Below, in pieces: positions 23,913 to 37,137 of a DNA stretch of 64,000 bases. The stretch's first letter is position 1; each line of letters opens with the position of its first letter. The position numbers were made by a program, and so were the translations under genes. The DNA is from Petrolisthes cinctipes (taxonomy: Eukaryota > Arthropoda > Malacostraca > Decapoda > Porcellanidae): assembly GCA_033782935.1 (NCBI GenBank), contig JAWQEG010000369.1, forward strand, positions 2,423,501 to 2,487,500, read 5' to 3'. Under the pieces are notes generated by a model. It searched no databases. It saw only the letters and a list, made by a program, of their open reading frames with translations, and was not told the origin of the DNA.

Positions 23913-26221
23913 TATTCTAGCACTGTACAGATTGCTTCTGGGACCCCAAAATATTGAATTTTCGGGTGTTTTGAGCCTGAATTTGAGATAAAAACGGGTA
24001 CAGAAGATACATGCACATATTGACTTTGGGCACCAAAAATATCGATTTTCAGCATGTTTTGGGCCTGAATTTTGAAAATACTCTAACACGGAGTAGGCAT
24101 GTACAGATCGCTTCTGGGACCCCAAAATATCGAATTTTCGGGTGTTTAGGGTCAGAATTTGAGATATAAACGGGTACAGAAGATGCATGCACATATCGAC
24201 TTTTGGGCACCTAAAAGATCGATTTTCAGTATGTTTTTGGCCTGTATTTTGAAAATACTCTAACACAGAGTAGGCATGTACAGATACTTTCTGGGACCTC
24301 TAAATATCGAATTTTCGGGTGTTTTGGGACTGAATTTGAGATATCGATTTTTTGGCACCTAAAATGTCGATTTTTAGCATGTTTTTAGCCTATATTTTGA
24401 AAATATTCTAGCACTGTGTAGGCATGTACAGATTGCTTCTGGGACCCCAAAATATTGAAGTTTCGGGTGTTTTGAGCCTGAATTTGAGATATAAACGGGT
24501 ACTGTAGATGCATGCACATATCGACTTTTGTGCACCTAAAAGATCGATTTTCAGTATGTTTTGAGCATGTATTTTGAAAATACTCTAACACGGAGTAGGC
24601 ATGTACAGATCGCTTCTGGGACCCCTAAATATCGAATTTTCGGGTGTTTTGGGACTGAATTTGAGATATCGACTTTTTGGCACCTAAAAGATCGATTTTT
24701 AGCATGTTTTTAGCCTATATTTTGAAAATATTCTAGCACTGTACAGATTGCTTCTGGGACCCCAAAATATTGAATTTTCGGGTGTTTTGAGCCTGAATTT
24801 GAGATATAAACGGGTACAGAAGATACATGCACATATTGACTTTGGGCATCTAAAATATCGATTTTCAGTATGTTTTGGGCCTGAATTTTGAAAATACTCT
24901 AACACGGAGTAGGCATGTACAGATCGCTTCTGGGACCCCAAAATAGCGAATTTTCGGGTGTTTAGGGCCAGAATTTGAAATATAAACGGGTACAGAAGAT
25001 GCATGCACATATCGACTTTTGGGCACCTAAATGATCGATTTTCAGTATGTTTTTGGCCTGTATTTTGAAAATACTCTAACACGGAGTAGGCATGTACACA
25101 TACCTTCTGGGACCTTTAAATATCAAATTTTCGGGTGTTTTGGGACTGAATTTTAGATATCGATTTTTTGGCACCTAAAATGTCGATTTTTAGCATGTTT
25201 TTAGCCTATTTTTTGAAAATATTCTAGCACTGTGTAGGCTTGTACAGATTGCTTCTGGGAACCCAAAATATTGAATTTTCGGGTGTTTTGAGCCTGAATT
25301 TGAGATATAAACGGGTACAGAAGATACATGCACATATTGACTTTGGGCACCAAAAATATCGATTTTCAGTATGTTTTGGGCCTGAATTTTGAAAATACTC
25401 TAACACGGAGTAGGCATGTACAGATCGCTTCTGGGACCCCAAAAATTCGAATTTTCGGGTGTTTAGGGCCAGAATTTGAGATATAAACGGGTACAGAAGA
25501 TGCATTCACATATCGACTTTTGGGCACCTAAAAGATCGATTTTCAGTATGTTTTTGGCCTGTATTTTGAAAATACTCTAACACGGAGTAGGCATGTACAG
25601 ATACCTTCTGGGACCTCTAAATATCGAATTTTCGGGTGTTTTGGGACTGAATTTGAGATATCGATTTTTTGGCACCTAAAATGTCGATTTTTAGCATGTT
25701 TTTAGCCTATATTTTGAAAATATTCTAGCACTGTGTAGGCATGTACAGATTGCTTCTGGGACCCCAAAATATTGAATTTTCGGGTGTTTTGAGCCTGAAT
25801 TTGAGATATAAACGGGTACAGAAGATACATGCACATATTGACTTTGGGCATCTAAAATATCGATTTTCAGCAAGTTTTGGGCCTGTATTTTGAAAATACT
25901 CTAACACTGAGTAGGCATGTACAGATTGCTTCTGGGACCCCAAAATATTGAATTTTAGGGTGTTTTGAGCTTGAATTTGAGATATAAACGGGTACTGAAG
26001 ATGCATGCACATATCGAATTTTGTGCACCTAAAAGATCGATTTTCAGTATGTTTTGAGCATGTATTTTGAAAATACTCTAACACGGAGTAGGCATGTACA
26101 GATCGCTTCTGGGACCCCTAAATATCGAATTTTCGGGTGTTTTGGGACTGAATTTGAGATATCGATTTTTTGGCACCTAAAAGATCGATTTTTAGCATGT
26201 TTTTAGCCTATATTTTGAAAA
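23913..26221. repeat. 2309-bp HOR (part B alone), fourth copy of B
   Basis: This copy of B carries T at 25506 (TGCATTCAC for TGCATGCAC) and T at 25971 (GAGCTTGAA for GAGCCTGAA) as private changes. The next unit at 26222 is a full L1 rather than L-delta10, which marks the end of this HOR domain. Confidence 0.93.
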
Positions 26222-29029
26222 TATTCTAGCACTGTGTAGGCATGTACAGATTGCTTCTGGGACCCCAAAATATTGAATTTTCGGGTGTTTTGAGCCTGAA
26301 TTTGAGATATAAACGGGTACAGAAGATACATGCACATATTGACTTTGGGCACCAAAAATATCAATTTTCAGCATGTTTTGGGCCTGAATTTTGAAAATAC
26401 TCTAACACGGAGTAGGCATGTACAGATCGCTTCTGGGACCCCAAAAAATCGACTTTTCGGGTGTTTAGGGCCAGAATTTGAGATATAAACGGGTACAGAA
26501 GATGCATGCACATATCGACTTTTGGGCACCTAAAAGATCGATTTTCAGTATGTTTTTGGCCTGTATTTTGAAAATACTCTAACATGGAGTAAGCATGTAC
26601 AGATACCTTCTGGGACCTCTAAATATCGAATTTTCGGGTGTTTTGGGACTGAATTTGAGATATCGATTTTTTGGCACCTAAAATGTCGATTTTTAGCATG
26701 TTTTTAGCCTATATTTTGAAAATATTCTAGCACTGTGTAGGCATGTACAGATTGCGTCTGGGACCCCAAAATATTGAATTTTCGGGTGTTTTGAGCCTGA
26801 ATTTGAGATATAAACGGGTACAGAAGATACATGCACATATTGACTTTGGGCATCTAAAATATCGATTTTCAGCATGTTTTGGGCCAGTATTTTGAAAATA
26901 CTCTAACACTGAATAGGCATGTACAGATCGCTTCTGGGACCCCAAAATATTGAATTTTCGGGTGTTTTGAGCCTGAATTTGAGATATAAACGGGTACTGA
27001 AGATGCATGCACATATCGACTTTTGTGCACCTAAAAGATCGATTTTCAGTATATTTTGAGCATGTATTTTGAAAATACTCTAACACGGAGTAGGCATGTA
27101 CAGATCGCTTCTGGAACCCCAAAAAATCGAATTTTCGGGTGTTTAGGGCCAGAATTTGAGATATAAACGGGTACAGAAGATGCATGCACATATCGACTTT
27201 TGGGCACCTAAAAGATCGATTTTCAGTATGTTTTTGGCCTGTATTTTGAAAATACTCTAACACGGAGTAAGCATGTACAGATACCTTCTGGGACCTCTAA
27301 ATATCGAATTTTCGGGTGTTTTGGGACTGAATTTGAGATATCGATTTTTTGGCACCTAAAATGTCGATTTTTAGCATGTTTTTAGCCTATATTTAGAAAA
27401 TATTCTAGCACTGTGTAGGCATGTACAGATTGCTTCTGGGACCCCAAAATATTGAATTTTCGGGTGTTTTGAGCCTGAATTTGAGATATAAACGGGTACA
27501 GAAGATACATGCACATTGACTTTGGGCATCTAAAATATCGATTTTCAGCATGTTTTGGGCCTGTATTTTGAAAATACTCTAACACTGAGTAGGCATGTAC
27601 AGATTGCTTCTGGGACCCCAAAATATTGAATTTTCGGGTGTTTTGAGCCTGAATTTGAGATATAAACGGGTACTGAAGATGCATGCACATATCGACTTTT
27701 GTGCACCTAAAAGATCGATTTTCAGTATGTTTTGAGCATGTATTTTGAAAATACTCTAACACGGAGTAGGCATGTACAGATCGCTTCTGGGACCCCTAAA
27801 TATCGAATTTTCGGGTGTTTTGGGACTGAATTTGAGATATCGACTTTTTGGCACCTAAAAGATTGATTTTTAGCATGTTTTTTAGCCTATGTTTTGAAAA
27901 TATTCTAGCACTGTACATATTGCTTCTGGGACCCCAAAATATTGAATTTTCGGGTGTTTTGAGCCTGAATTTGAGATATAAACGGGTACAGAAGATACAT
28001 GCACATATTGACTTTGGGCATCTAAAATATCGATTTTCAGTATGTTTTGGGCCTGAATTTTGAAAATACTCTAACACGGAGTAGGCATGTACACATACCT
28101 TCTGGGACCTCTAAATATCGAATTTTCGGGTGTTTTGGGACTGAATTTGAGATATCGATTTTTTGGCACCTAAAATGTCGATTTTTAGCATGTTTTTAGC
28201 CTATTTTTTGAAAATATTCTAGCACTGTGTAGGCTTGTACAGATTGCTTCTGGGACCCCAAAATATTGAATTTTCGGGTGTTTTGAGCCTGAATTTGAGA
28301 TATAAACGGGTACAGAAGATACATGCACATATTGACTTTGGGCACCAAAAATATCGATTTTCAGTATGTTTTGGGCCTGAATTTTGAAAATACTCTAACA
28401 AGGAGTAGGCATGTACAGATCGCTTCTGGGACCCCAAAATATCGAATTTTCGGGTGTTTAGGGCCAGAATTTGAGATATAAACGGGTACAGAAGATGCAT
28501 GCACATATCGACTTTTGGGCACCTAAAAGATCGATTTTCAGTATGTTTTTGGCCTGTAATTTGAAAATACTCTAACACGGAGTAGGCATGTACAGATACC
28601 TTCTGGGACCTCTAAATATCGAATTTTCGGGTGTTTTGGGACTGAATTTGAGATATCGATTTTTTGGCACCTAAAAGATCGATTTTTAGCATGTTTTTAG
28701 CCTATATTTTGAAAATATTCTAGCACTGTACAGATTGCTTCTGGGACCCCAAAATATTGAATTTTCGGGTGTTTTGAGCCTGAATTTGAGATAAAAACGG
28801 GTACAGAAGATACATGCACATATTGACTTTGGGCACCAAAAATATCGATTTTCAGTATGTTTTGGGCCTGAATTTTGAAAATACTCTAACACGGAGTAGG
28901 CATGTACAGATACCTTCTGGGACCTCTAAATATCGAATTTTCGGGTGTTTTGGGACTGAATTTGAGATATCGATTTTTTGGCACCTAAAATGTCGATTTT
29001 TAGCATGTTTTTAGCCTATATTTTGAAAA
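26222..29029. repeat. 2808-bp HOR, copy 1 (17 units)
   Basis: Unit lengths are 176, 177, 148, 176, 177, 177, 148, 174, 177, 149, 166, 148, 176, 177, 148, 166 and 148, which sum to 2808. Marks include CCCCAAAAAATCG, ATATCAATTTTCAGC, TGCGTCTGGG, a 174-bp L1 with ACATGCACATTGAC (2 bases missing) and a 149-bp S with GCATGTTTTTTAGCC. It contains an L1-L3-L2-S tetramer (26723-27400). Confidence 0.9.
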
Positions 29030-31523
29030 TATTCTAGCACTGTGTAGGCATGTACAGATTGCTTCTGGGACCCCAAAATATTGAATTTTCGGGTGTTTTG
29101 AGCCTGAATTTGAGATATAAACGGGTACAGAAGATACATGCACATATTGACTTTGGGCACCAAAAATATCAATTTTCAGCATGTTTTGGGCCTGAATTTT
29201 GAAAATACTCTAACACGGAGTAGGCATGTACAGATCGCTTCTGGGACCCCAAAAAATCGACTTTTCGGGTGTTTAGGGCCAGAATTTGAGATATAAACGG
29301 GTACAGAAGATGCATGCACATATCGACTTTTGGGCACCTAAAAGATCGATTTTCAGTATGTTTTTGGCCTGTATTTTGAAAATACTCTAACATGGAGTAA
29401 GCATGTACAGATACCTTCTGGGACCTCTAAATATCGAATTTTCGGGTGTTTTGGGACTGAATTTGAGATATCGATTTTTTGGCACCTAAAATGTCGATTT
29501 TTAGCATGTTTTTAGCCTATATTTTGAAAATATTCTAGCACTGTGTAGGCATGTACAGATTGCGTCTGGGACCCCAAAATATTGAATTTTCGGGTGTTTT
29601 TAGCCTGAATTTGAGATATAAACGGGTACAGAAGATACATGCACATATTGACTTTGGGCATCTAAAATATCGATTTTCAGCATGTTTTGGGCCAGTATTT
29701 TGAAAATACTCTAACACTGAATAGGCATGTACAGATCGCTTCTGGGACCCCAAAATATTGAATTTTCGGTTGTTTTGAGCCTGAATTTGAGATATAAACG
29801 GGTACTGAAGATGCATGCACATATCGACTTTTGTGCACCTAAAAGATCGATTTTCAGTATATTTTGAGCATGTATTTTGAAAATACTCTAACACGGAGTA
29901 GGCATGTACAGATCGCTTCTGGAACCCCAAAAAATCGAATTTTCGGGTGTTTAGGGCCAGAATTTGAGATATAAACGGGTACAGAAGATGCATGCACATA
30001 TCGACTTTTGGGCACCTAAAAGATCGATTTTCAGTATGTTTTTGGCCTGTATTTTGAAAATACTCTAACACGGAGTAAGCATGTACAGATACCTTCTGGG
30101 ACCTCTAAATATCGAATTTTCGGGTGTTTTGGGACTGAATTTGAGATATCGATTTTTTGGCACCTAATATGTCGATTTTTAGCATGTTTTTAGCCTATAT
30201 TTAGAAAATATTCTAGCACTGTGTAGGCATGTACAGATTGCTTCTGGGACCCCAAAATATTGAATTTTCGGGTGTTTTGAGCCTGAATTTGAGATATAAA
30301 CGGGTACAGAAGATACATGCACATTGACTTTGGGCATCTAAAATATCGATTTTCAGCATGTTTTGGGCCTGTATTTTGAAAATACTCTAACACTGAGTAG
30401 GCATGTACAGATTGCTTCTGGGACCCCAAAATATTGAATTTTCGGGTGTTTTGAGCCTGAATTTGAGATATAAACGGGTACTGAAGATGCATGCACATAT
30501 CGACTTTTGTGCACCTAAAAGATCGATTTTCAGTATGTTTTGAGCATGTATTTTGAAAATACTCTAACACGGAGTAGGCATGTACAGATCGCTTCTGGGA
30601 CCCCTAAATATCGAATTTTCGGGTGTTTTGGGACTGAATTTGAGATATCGACTTTTTGGCACCTAAAAGATTGATTTTTAGCATGTTTTTTAGCCTATGT
30701 TTTGAAAATATTCTAGCACTGTACAGATTGCTTCTGGGACCCCAAAATATTGAATTTTCGGGTGTTTTGAGCCTGAATTTGAGATATAAACGGGTACAGA
30801 AGATACATGCACATATTGACTTTGGGCATCTAAAATATCGATTTTCAGTATGTTTTGGGCCTGAATTTTGAAAATACTCTAACACGGAGTAGGCATGTAC
30901 ACATACCTTCTGGGACCTCTAAATATCGAATTTTAGGGTGTTTTGGGACTGAATTTGAGATATCGATTTTTTGGCACCTAAAATGTCGATTTTTAGCATG
31001 TTTTTAGCCTATTTTTTGAAAATATTCTAGCACTGTGTAGGCTTGTACAGATTGCTTCTGGGACCCCAAAATATTGAATTTTCGGGTGTTTTGAGCCTGA
31101 ATTTGAGATATAAACGGGTACAGAAGATACATGCACATATTGACTTTGGGCACCAAAAATATCGATTTTCAGTATGTTTTTGGCCTGAATTTTGAAAATA
31201 CTCTAACAAGGAGTAGGCATGTACAGATCGCTTCTGGGACCCCAAAATATCGAATTTTCGGGTGTTTAGGGCCAGAATTTGAGATATAAACGGGTACAGA
31301 AGATGCATGCACATATCGACTTTTGGGCACCTAAAAGATCGATTTTCAGTATGTTTTTGGCCTGTAATTTGAAAATACTCTAACATGGAGTAGGCATGTA
31401 CAGATACCTTCTGGGACCTCTAAATATCGAATTTTCGGGTGTTTTGGGACTGAATTTGAGATATCGATTTTTTAGCACCTAAAATGTCGATTTTTAGCAT
31501 GTTTTTAGCCTATATTTTGAAAA
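29030..31523. repeat. 2808-bp HOR, copy 2 (partial)
   Basis: This matches copy 1 at offset 2808 through all private marks up to about 31523. Copy 1 continues with an L-delta10 unit at 28716, but here a full L3 unit follows at 31524, so the copy ends there. Differences from copy 1 include CACCTAATATGTCG (about 30166) and TTTTAGGGTG (about 30934). Confidence 0.9.
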
Positions 31524-34474
31524 TATTCTAGCACTGTGTAGGCATGTACAGATTGCTTCTGGGACCCCAAAATATTGAATTTTCGGTTGTTTTGAGCCTG
31601 AATTTGAGATATAAACGGGTACTGAAGATGCATGCACATATCGACTTTTGTGCACCTAAAAGATCGATTTTCAGTATGTTTTGAGCATGTATTTTGAAAA
31701 TACTCTAACACGGAGTAGGCATGTACAGATCGCTTCTGGGACCCCTAAATATCGAATTTTCGGGTGTTTTGGGACTGAATTTGAGATATCGACTTTTTGG
31801 CACCTAAAAGATCGATTTTTAGCATGTTTTTAGCCTATATTTTGAAAATATTCTAGCACTGTACAGATTGCTTCAGGGACCCCAAAATATTGAATTTTCG
31901 GGTGTTTTGAGCCTGAATTTGAGATAAAAACGGGTACAGAAGATACATGCACATATTGACTTTGGGCACCAAAAATATCGATTTTCAGCATGTTTTGGGC
32001 CTGAATTTTGAAAATACTCTAACACGGAGTAGGCATGTACAGATCGCTTCTGGGACCCCAAAAAATCGAATTTTCGGGTGTTTAGGGCCAGAATTTGAGA
32101 TATAAACGGGTACAGAAGATGCATGCACATATCGACTTTTGGGCACCTAAAAGATCGATTTTCAGTATGTTTTTGGCCTGTATTTTGAAAATACTCTAAC
32201 ACGGAGTAGGCATGTACAGATACCTTCTGGGACCTCTAAATATGGAATTTTCGGGTGTTTTGGGACTGAATTTGAGATATCGATTTTTTGGCACCTAAAA
32301 TGTCGATTTTTAGCATGTTTTTAGTCTATATTTTGAAAATATTCTAGCACTGTGTAGGCATGTACAGATTGCTTCTGGGACCCCAAAATATTGAATTTTC
32401 GGGTGTTTTGAGCCTGAATTTGAGATATAAACGGGTACAGAAGATACATGCACAAATTGACTTTGGGCATCTAAAATATCGATTTTCAGCAAGTTTTGGG
32501 CCTGTATTTTTAAAAAAATACTCTAACACTGAGTAGGCATGTACAGATTGCTTCTGGGACCCCAAAATATTGAATTTTTGGGTGTTTTGAGCCTGAATTT
32601 GAGATATAAACGGGTACTGAAGATGCATGCACATATCGAATTTTGTGCACCTAAAAGATCGATTTTCAGTATGTTTTGAGCATGTATTTTGAAAATACTC
32701 TAACACGGAGTAGGCATGTACAGATCGCTTCTGGGACCCCTAAATATCGAATTTTCGGGTGTTTTGGGACTGAATTTGAGATATCGACTTTTTGGCACCT
32801 AAAAGATCGATTTTTAGCATGTTTTTAGCCTATATTTTGAAAATATTCTAGCACTGTACAGATTGCTTCTGGGACCCCAAAATATTGAATTTTCGGGTGT
32901 TTTGAGCCTGAATTTGAGATATAAACGGGTACAGAAGATACATGCACATATTGACTTTGGGCACCAAAAATATCGATTTTCAGTATGTTTTGGGCCTGAA
33001 TTTTGAAAATACTCTAACACGGAGTAGGCATGTACAGATACCTTCTGGGACCTCTAAATATCTAATTTTCGGGTGTTTTGGGACTGAATTTGAGATATCG
33101 ATTTTTTGGCACCTAAAATGTCGATTTTTAGCATGTTTTTAGCCTATATTTTGAAAATATTCTAGCACTGTGTAGGCATGTACAGATTGCTTCTGGGACC
33201 CCAAAATATTGAATTTTCGGGTGTTTTGAGCCTGAATTTGAGATATAAACGGGTACAGAAGATACATGCACATATTGACTTTGGGCACCAAAAATATCAA
33301 TTTTCAGCATGTTTTGGGCCTGAATTTTGAAAATACTCTAACACGGAGTAGGCATGTACAGATCGCTTCTGGGACCCCAAAAAATCGACTTTTCGGGTGT
33401 TTAGGGCCAGAATTTGAGATATAAACGGGTACAGAAGATGCATGCACATATCGACTTTTGGGCACCTAAAAGATCGATTTTCAGTATGTTTTTGGCCTGT
33501 ATTTTGAAAATACTCTAACATGGAGTAAGCATGTACACATACCTTCTGGGACCTCTAAATATCGAATTTTCGGGTGTTTTGGGACTGAATTTGAGATATC
33601 GACTTTTTGGCACCTAAAAGATTGATTTTTAGCATGTTTTTTAGCCTATGTTTTGAAAATATTCTAGCACTGTACATATTGCTTCTGGGACCCCAAAATA
33701 TTGAATTTTCGGGTGTTTTGAGCCTGAATTTGAGATATAAACGGGTACAGAAGATACATGCACATATTGACTTTGGGCATCTAAAATATCGATTTTCAGT
33801 ATGTTTTGGGCCTGAATTTTGAAAATACTCTAACACGGAGTAGGCATGTACACATACCTTCTGGGACCTCTAAATATCGAATTTTCGGGTGTTTTGGGAC
33901 TGAATTTGAGATATCGATTTTTTGGCACCTAAAATGTCGATTTTTAGCATGTTTTTAGCCTATTTTTTGAAAATATTCTAGCACTGTGTAGGCTTGTACA
34001 GATTGCTTCTGGGACCCCAAAATATTTAATTTTCGGGTGTTTTGAGCCTGAATTTGAGATATAAACGGGTACAGAAGATACATGCACATATTGACTTTGG
34101 GCACCAAAAATATCGATTTTCAGTATGTTTTGGGCCTGAATTTTGAAAATACTCTAACAAGGAGTAGGCATGTACAGATCGCTTCTGGGACCCCAAAATA
34201 TCGAATTTTCGGGTGTTTAGGGCCAGAATTTGAGATATAAACGGGTACAGAAGATGCATGCACATATCGACTTTTGGGCACCTAAAAGATCGATTTTCAG
34301 TATGTTTTTGGCCTGTAATTTGAAAATACTCTAACACGGAGTAGGCATGTACAGATACCTTCTGGGACCTCTAAATATCGATTTTTCGGGTGTTTTGGGA
34401 CTGAATTTGAGATATCGATTTTTTAGCACCTAAAATGTCGATTTTTAGCATGTTTTTAGCCTATATTTTGAAAA
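31524..34474. repeat. Overlapping repeat block with 2951-bp period
   Basis: Positions 30709-32515 recur at 33660-35466 at offset 2951. In the middle, 32844-33510 is a copy of 28716-29382 at offset 4128. The unit at 32340-32518 is 179 bp because its end reads TATTTTTAAAAAAATACTC instead of TATTTTGAAAATACTC. The S at 33511-33659 joins a front typical of one S variant (ACACATACC) to a back typical of another (AAAAGATTGATTTTTAGC), so it is a recombinant unit. Confidence 0.8.
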
Positions 34475-35968
34475 TATTCTAGCACTGTGTAGGCATGTAC
34501 AGATTGCTTCTGGGACCCCAAAATATTGAATTTTCTGTTGTTTTGAGCCTGAATTTGAGATATAAAAGGGTACTGAAGATGCATGCACATATCGACTTTT
34601 GTGCACCTAAAAGATCGATTTTCAGTATGTTTTGAGCATGTATTTTGAAAATACTCTAACACGGAGTAGGCATGTACAGATCGCTTCTGGGACCCCTAAA
34701 TATCGAATTTTCGGGTGTTTTGGGACTGAATTTGAGATATCGACTTTTTGGCACCTAAAAGATCGATTTTTAGCATGTTTTTAGCCTATATTTTGAAAAT
34801 ATTCTAGCACTGTACAGATTGCTTCTGGGACCCCAAAATATTGAATTTTCGGGTGTTTTGAGCCTGAATTTGAGATAAAAACGGGTACAGAAGATACATG
34901 CACATATTGACTTTGGGCACCAAAAATATCGATTTTCAGCATGTTTTGGGCCTGAATTTTGAAAATACTCTAACACGGAGTAGGCATGTACAGATCGCTT
35001 CTGGGACCCCAAAAAATCGAATTTTCGGGTGTTTAGGGCCAGAATTTGAGATATAAACGGGTACAGAAGATGCATGCACATATCGACTTTTGGGCATCTA
35101 AAAGATCGATTTTCAGTATGTTTTTGGCCTGTATTTTGAAAATACTCTAACATGGAGTAAGCATGTACAGATACCTTCTGGGACCTCTAAATATCGAATT
35201 TTCGGGTGTTTTGGGACTGAATTTGAGATATCGATTTTTTGGCACCTAAAATGTCGATTTTTAGCATGTTTTTAGCCTATATTTTGAAAATATTCTAGCA
35301 CTGTGTAGGCATGTACAGATTGCTTCTGGGACCCCAAAATATTGAATTTTCGGGTGTTTTGAGCCTGAATTTGAGATATAAACGGGTACAGAAGATACAT
35401 GCACATATTGACTTTGGGCATCTAAAATATCGATTTTTAGCAAGTTTTGGGCCTGTATTTTGAAAATACTCTAACACTGAGTAGGCATGTACAGATTGCT
35501 TCTGGGACCCCAAAATATTGAATTTTCGTGTGTTTTAAGCCTGAATTTGAGATATAAACGGGTACTGAAGATGCATGCACATATCGACTTTTGTGCACCT
35601 AAAAGATCGATTTTCAGTATGTTTTGAGCATGTATTTTGAAAATACTCTAACACGGAGTAGGCATGTACAGATCGCTTCTGGGACCCCAAAATATCGAAT
35701 TTTCGGGTGTTTAGGGCCAGAATTTGAGATATAAACGGGTACAGAAGATGCATGCACATATCGACTTTTGGGCACCTAAAAGATCGATTTTCAGTATGTT
35801 TTTGGCCTGTAATTTGAAAATACTCTAACACGGAGTAGGCATGTACAGATACCTTCTGGGACCTCTAAATATCGATTTTTCGGGTGTTTTGGGACTGAAT
35901 TTGAGATATCGATTTTTTAGCACCTAAAATGTCGATTTTTAGCATGTTTTTAGCCTATATTTTGAAAA
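34475..35968. repeat. 1494-bp HOR, copy 1 (9 units)
   Basis: Order is L3-S, L-delta10-L2-S, L1-L3-L2-S, with lengths 177, 148, 166, 177, 148, 176, 177, 177 and 148 (sum 1494). The start also belongs to the overlapping 2951-bp repeat. The L1-L3-L2-S tetramer ends with an S that has ATATCGATTTTTCGGG and TTTTTTAGCACC. Confidence 0.9.
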
Positions 35969-37137
35969 TATTCTAGCACTGTGTAGGCATGTACAGATTG
36001 CTTCTGGGACCCCAAAATATTGAATTTTCGGTTGTTTTGAGCCTGAATTTGAGATATAAACGGGTACTGAAGATGCATGCACATATCGACTTTTGTGCAC
36101 CTAAAAGATCGATTTTCAGTATGTTTTGAGCATGTATTTTGAAAATACTCTAACACGGAGTAGGCATGTACAGATCGCTTCTGGGACCCCTAAATATCGA
36201 ATTTTCGGGTGTTTTGGGACTGAATTTGAGATATCGACTTTTTGGCACCTAAAAGATCGATTTTTAGCATGTTTTTAGCCTATATTTTGAAAATATTCTA
36301 GCACTGTACAGATTGCTTCTGGGACCCCAAAATATTGAATTTTCGGGTGTTTTGAGCCTGAATTTGAGATAAAAACGGGTACAGAAGATACATGCACATA
36401 TTGACTTTGGGCACCAAAAATATCGATTTTCAGCATGTTTTGGGCCTGAATTTTGAAAATACTCTAACACGGAGTAGGCATGTACAGATCGCTTCTGGGA
36501 CCCCAAAAAATCGAATTTTCGGGTGTTTAGGGCCAGAATTTGAGATATAAACGGGTACAGAAGATGCATGCACATATCGACTTTTGGGCATCTAAAAGAT
36601 CGATTTTCAGTATGTTTTTGGCCTGTATTTTGAAAATACTCTAACATGGAGTAAGCATGTACAGATACCTTCTGGGACCTCTAAATATCGAATTTTCGGG
36701 TGTTTTGGGACTGAATTTGAGATATCGATTTTTTGGCACCTAAAATGTCGATTTTTAGCATGTTTTTAGCCTATATTTTGAAAATATTCTAGCACTGTGT
36801 AGGCATGTACAGATTGCTTCTGGGACCCCAAAATATTGAATTTTCGGGTGTTTTGAGCCTGAATTTGAGATATAAACGGGTACAGAAGATACATGCACAT
36901 ATTGACTTTGGGCATCTAAAATATCGATTTTTAGCAAGTTTTGGGCCTGTATTTTGAAAATACTCTAACACTGAGTAGGCATGTACAGATTGCTTCTGGG
37001 ACCCCAAAATATTGAATTTTCGTGTGTTTTAAGCCTGAATTTGAGATATAAACGGGTACTGAAGATGCATGCACATATCGACTTTTGTGCACCTAAAAGA
37101 TCGATTTTCAGTATGTTTTGAGCATGTATTTTGAAAA
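35969..37137. repeat. 1494-bp HOR, copy 2 (partial)
   Basis: This matches copy 1 at offset 1494, including GGGCATCTAAAAGATCG, AACATGGAGTAAGC, TTTTTAGCAAGTTTTGGG and TTTTCGTGTGTTTTAAGCC. It stops at 37137. Where copy 1 has L2 next, this copy has S. Confidence 0.9.

Noticed and set aside
14982..26221. Assembly duplication rather than real HOR copies
   Set aside because: Copies carry private single-base differences (15889, 17351, 17526, 25506, 25971), which argues for real separate copies. It cannot be excluded without read depth, so it is kept as a caution only.
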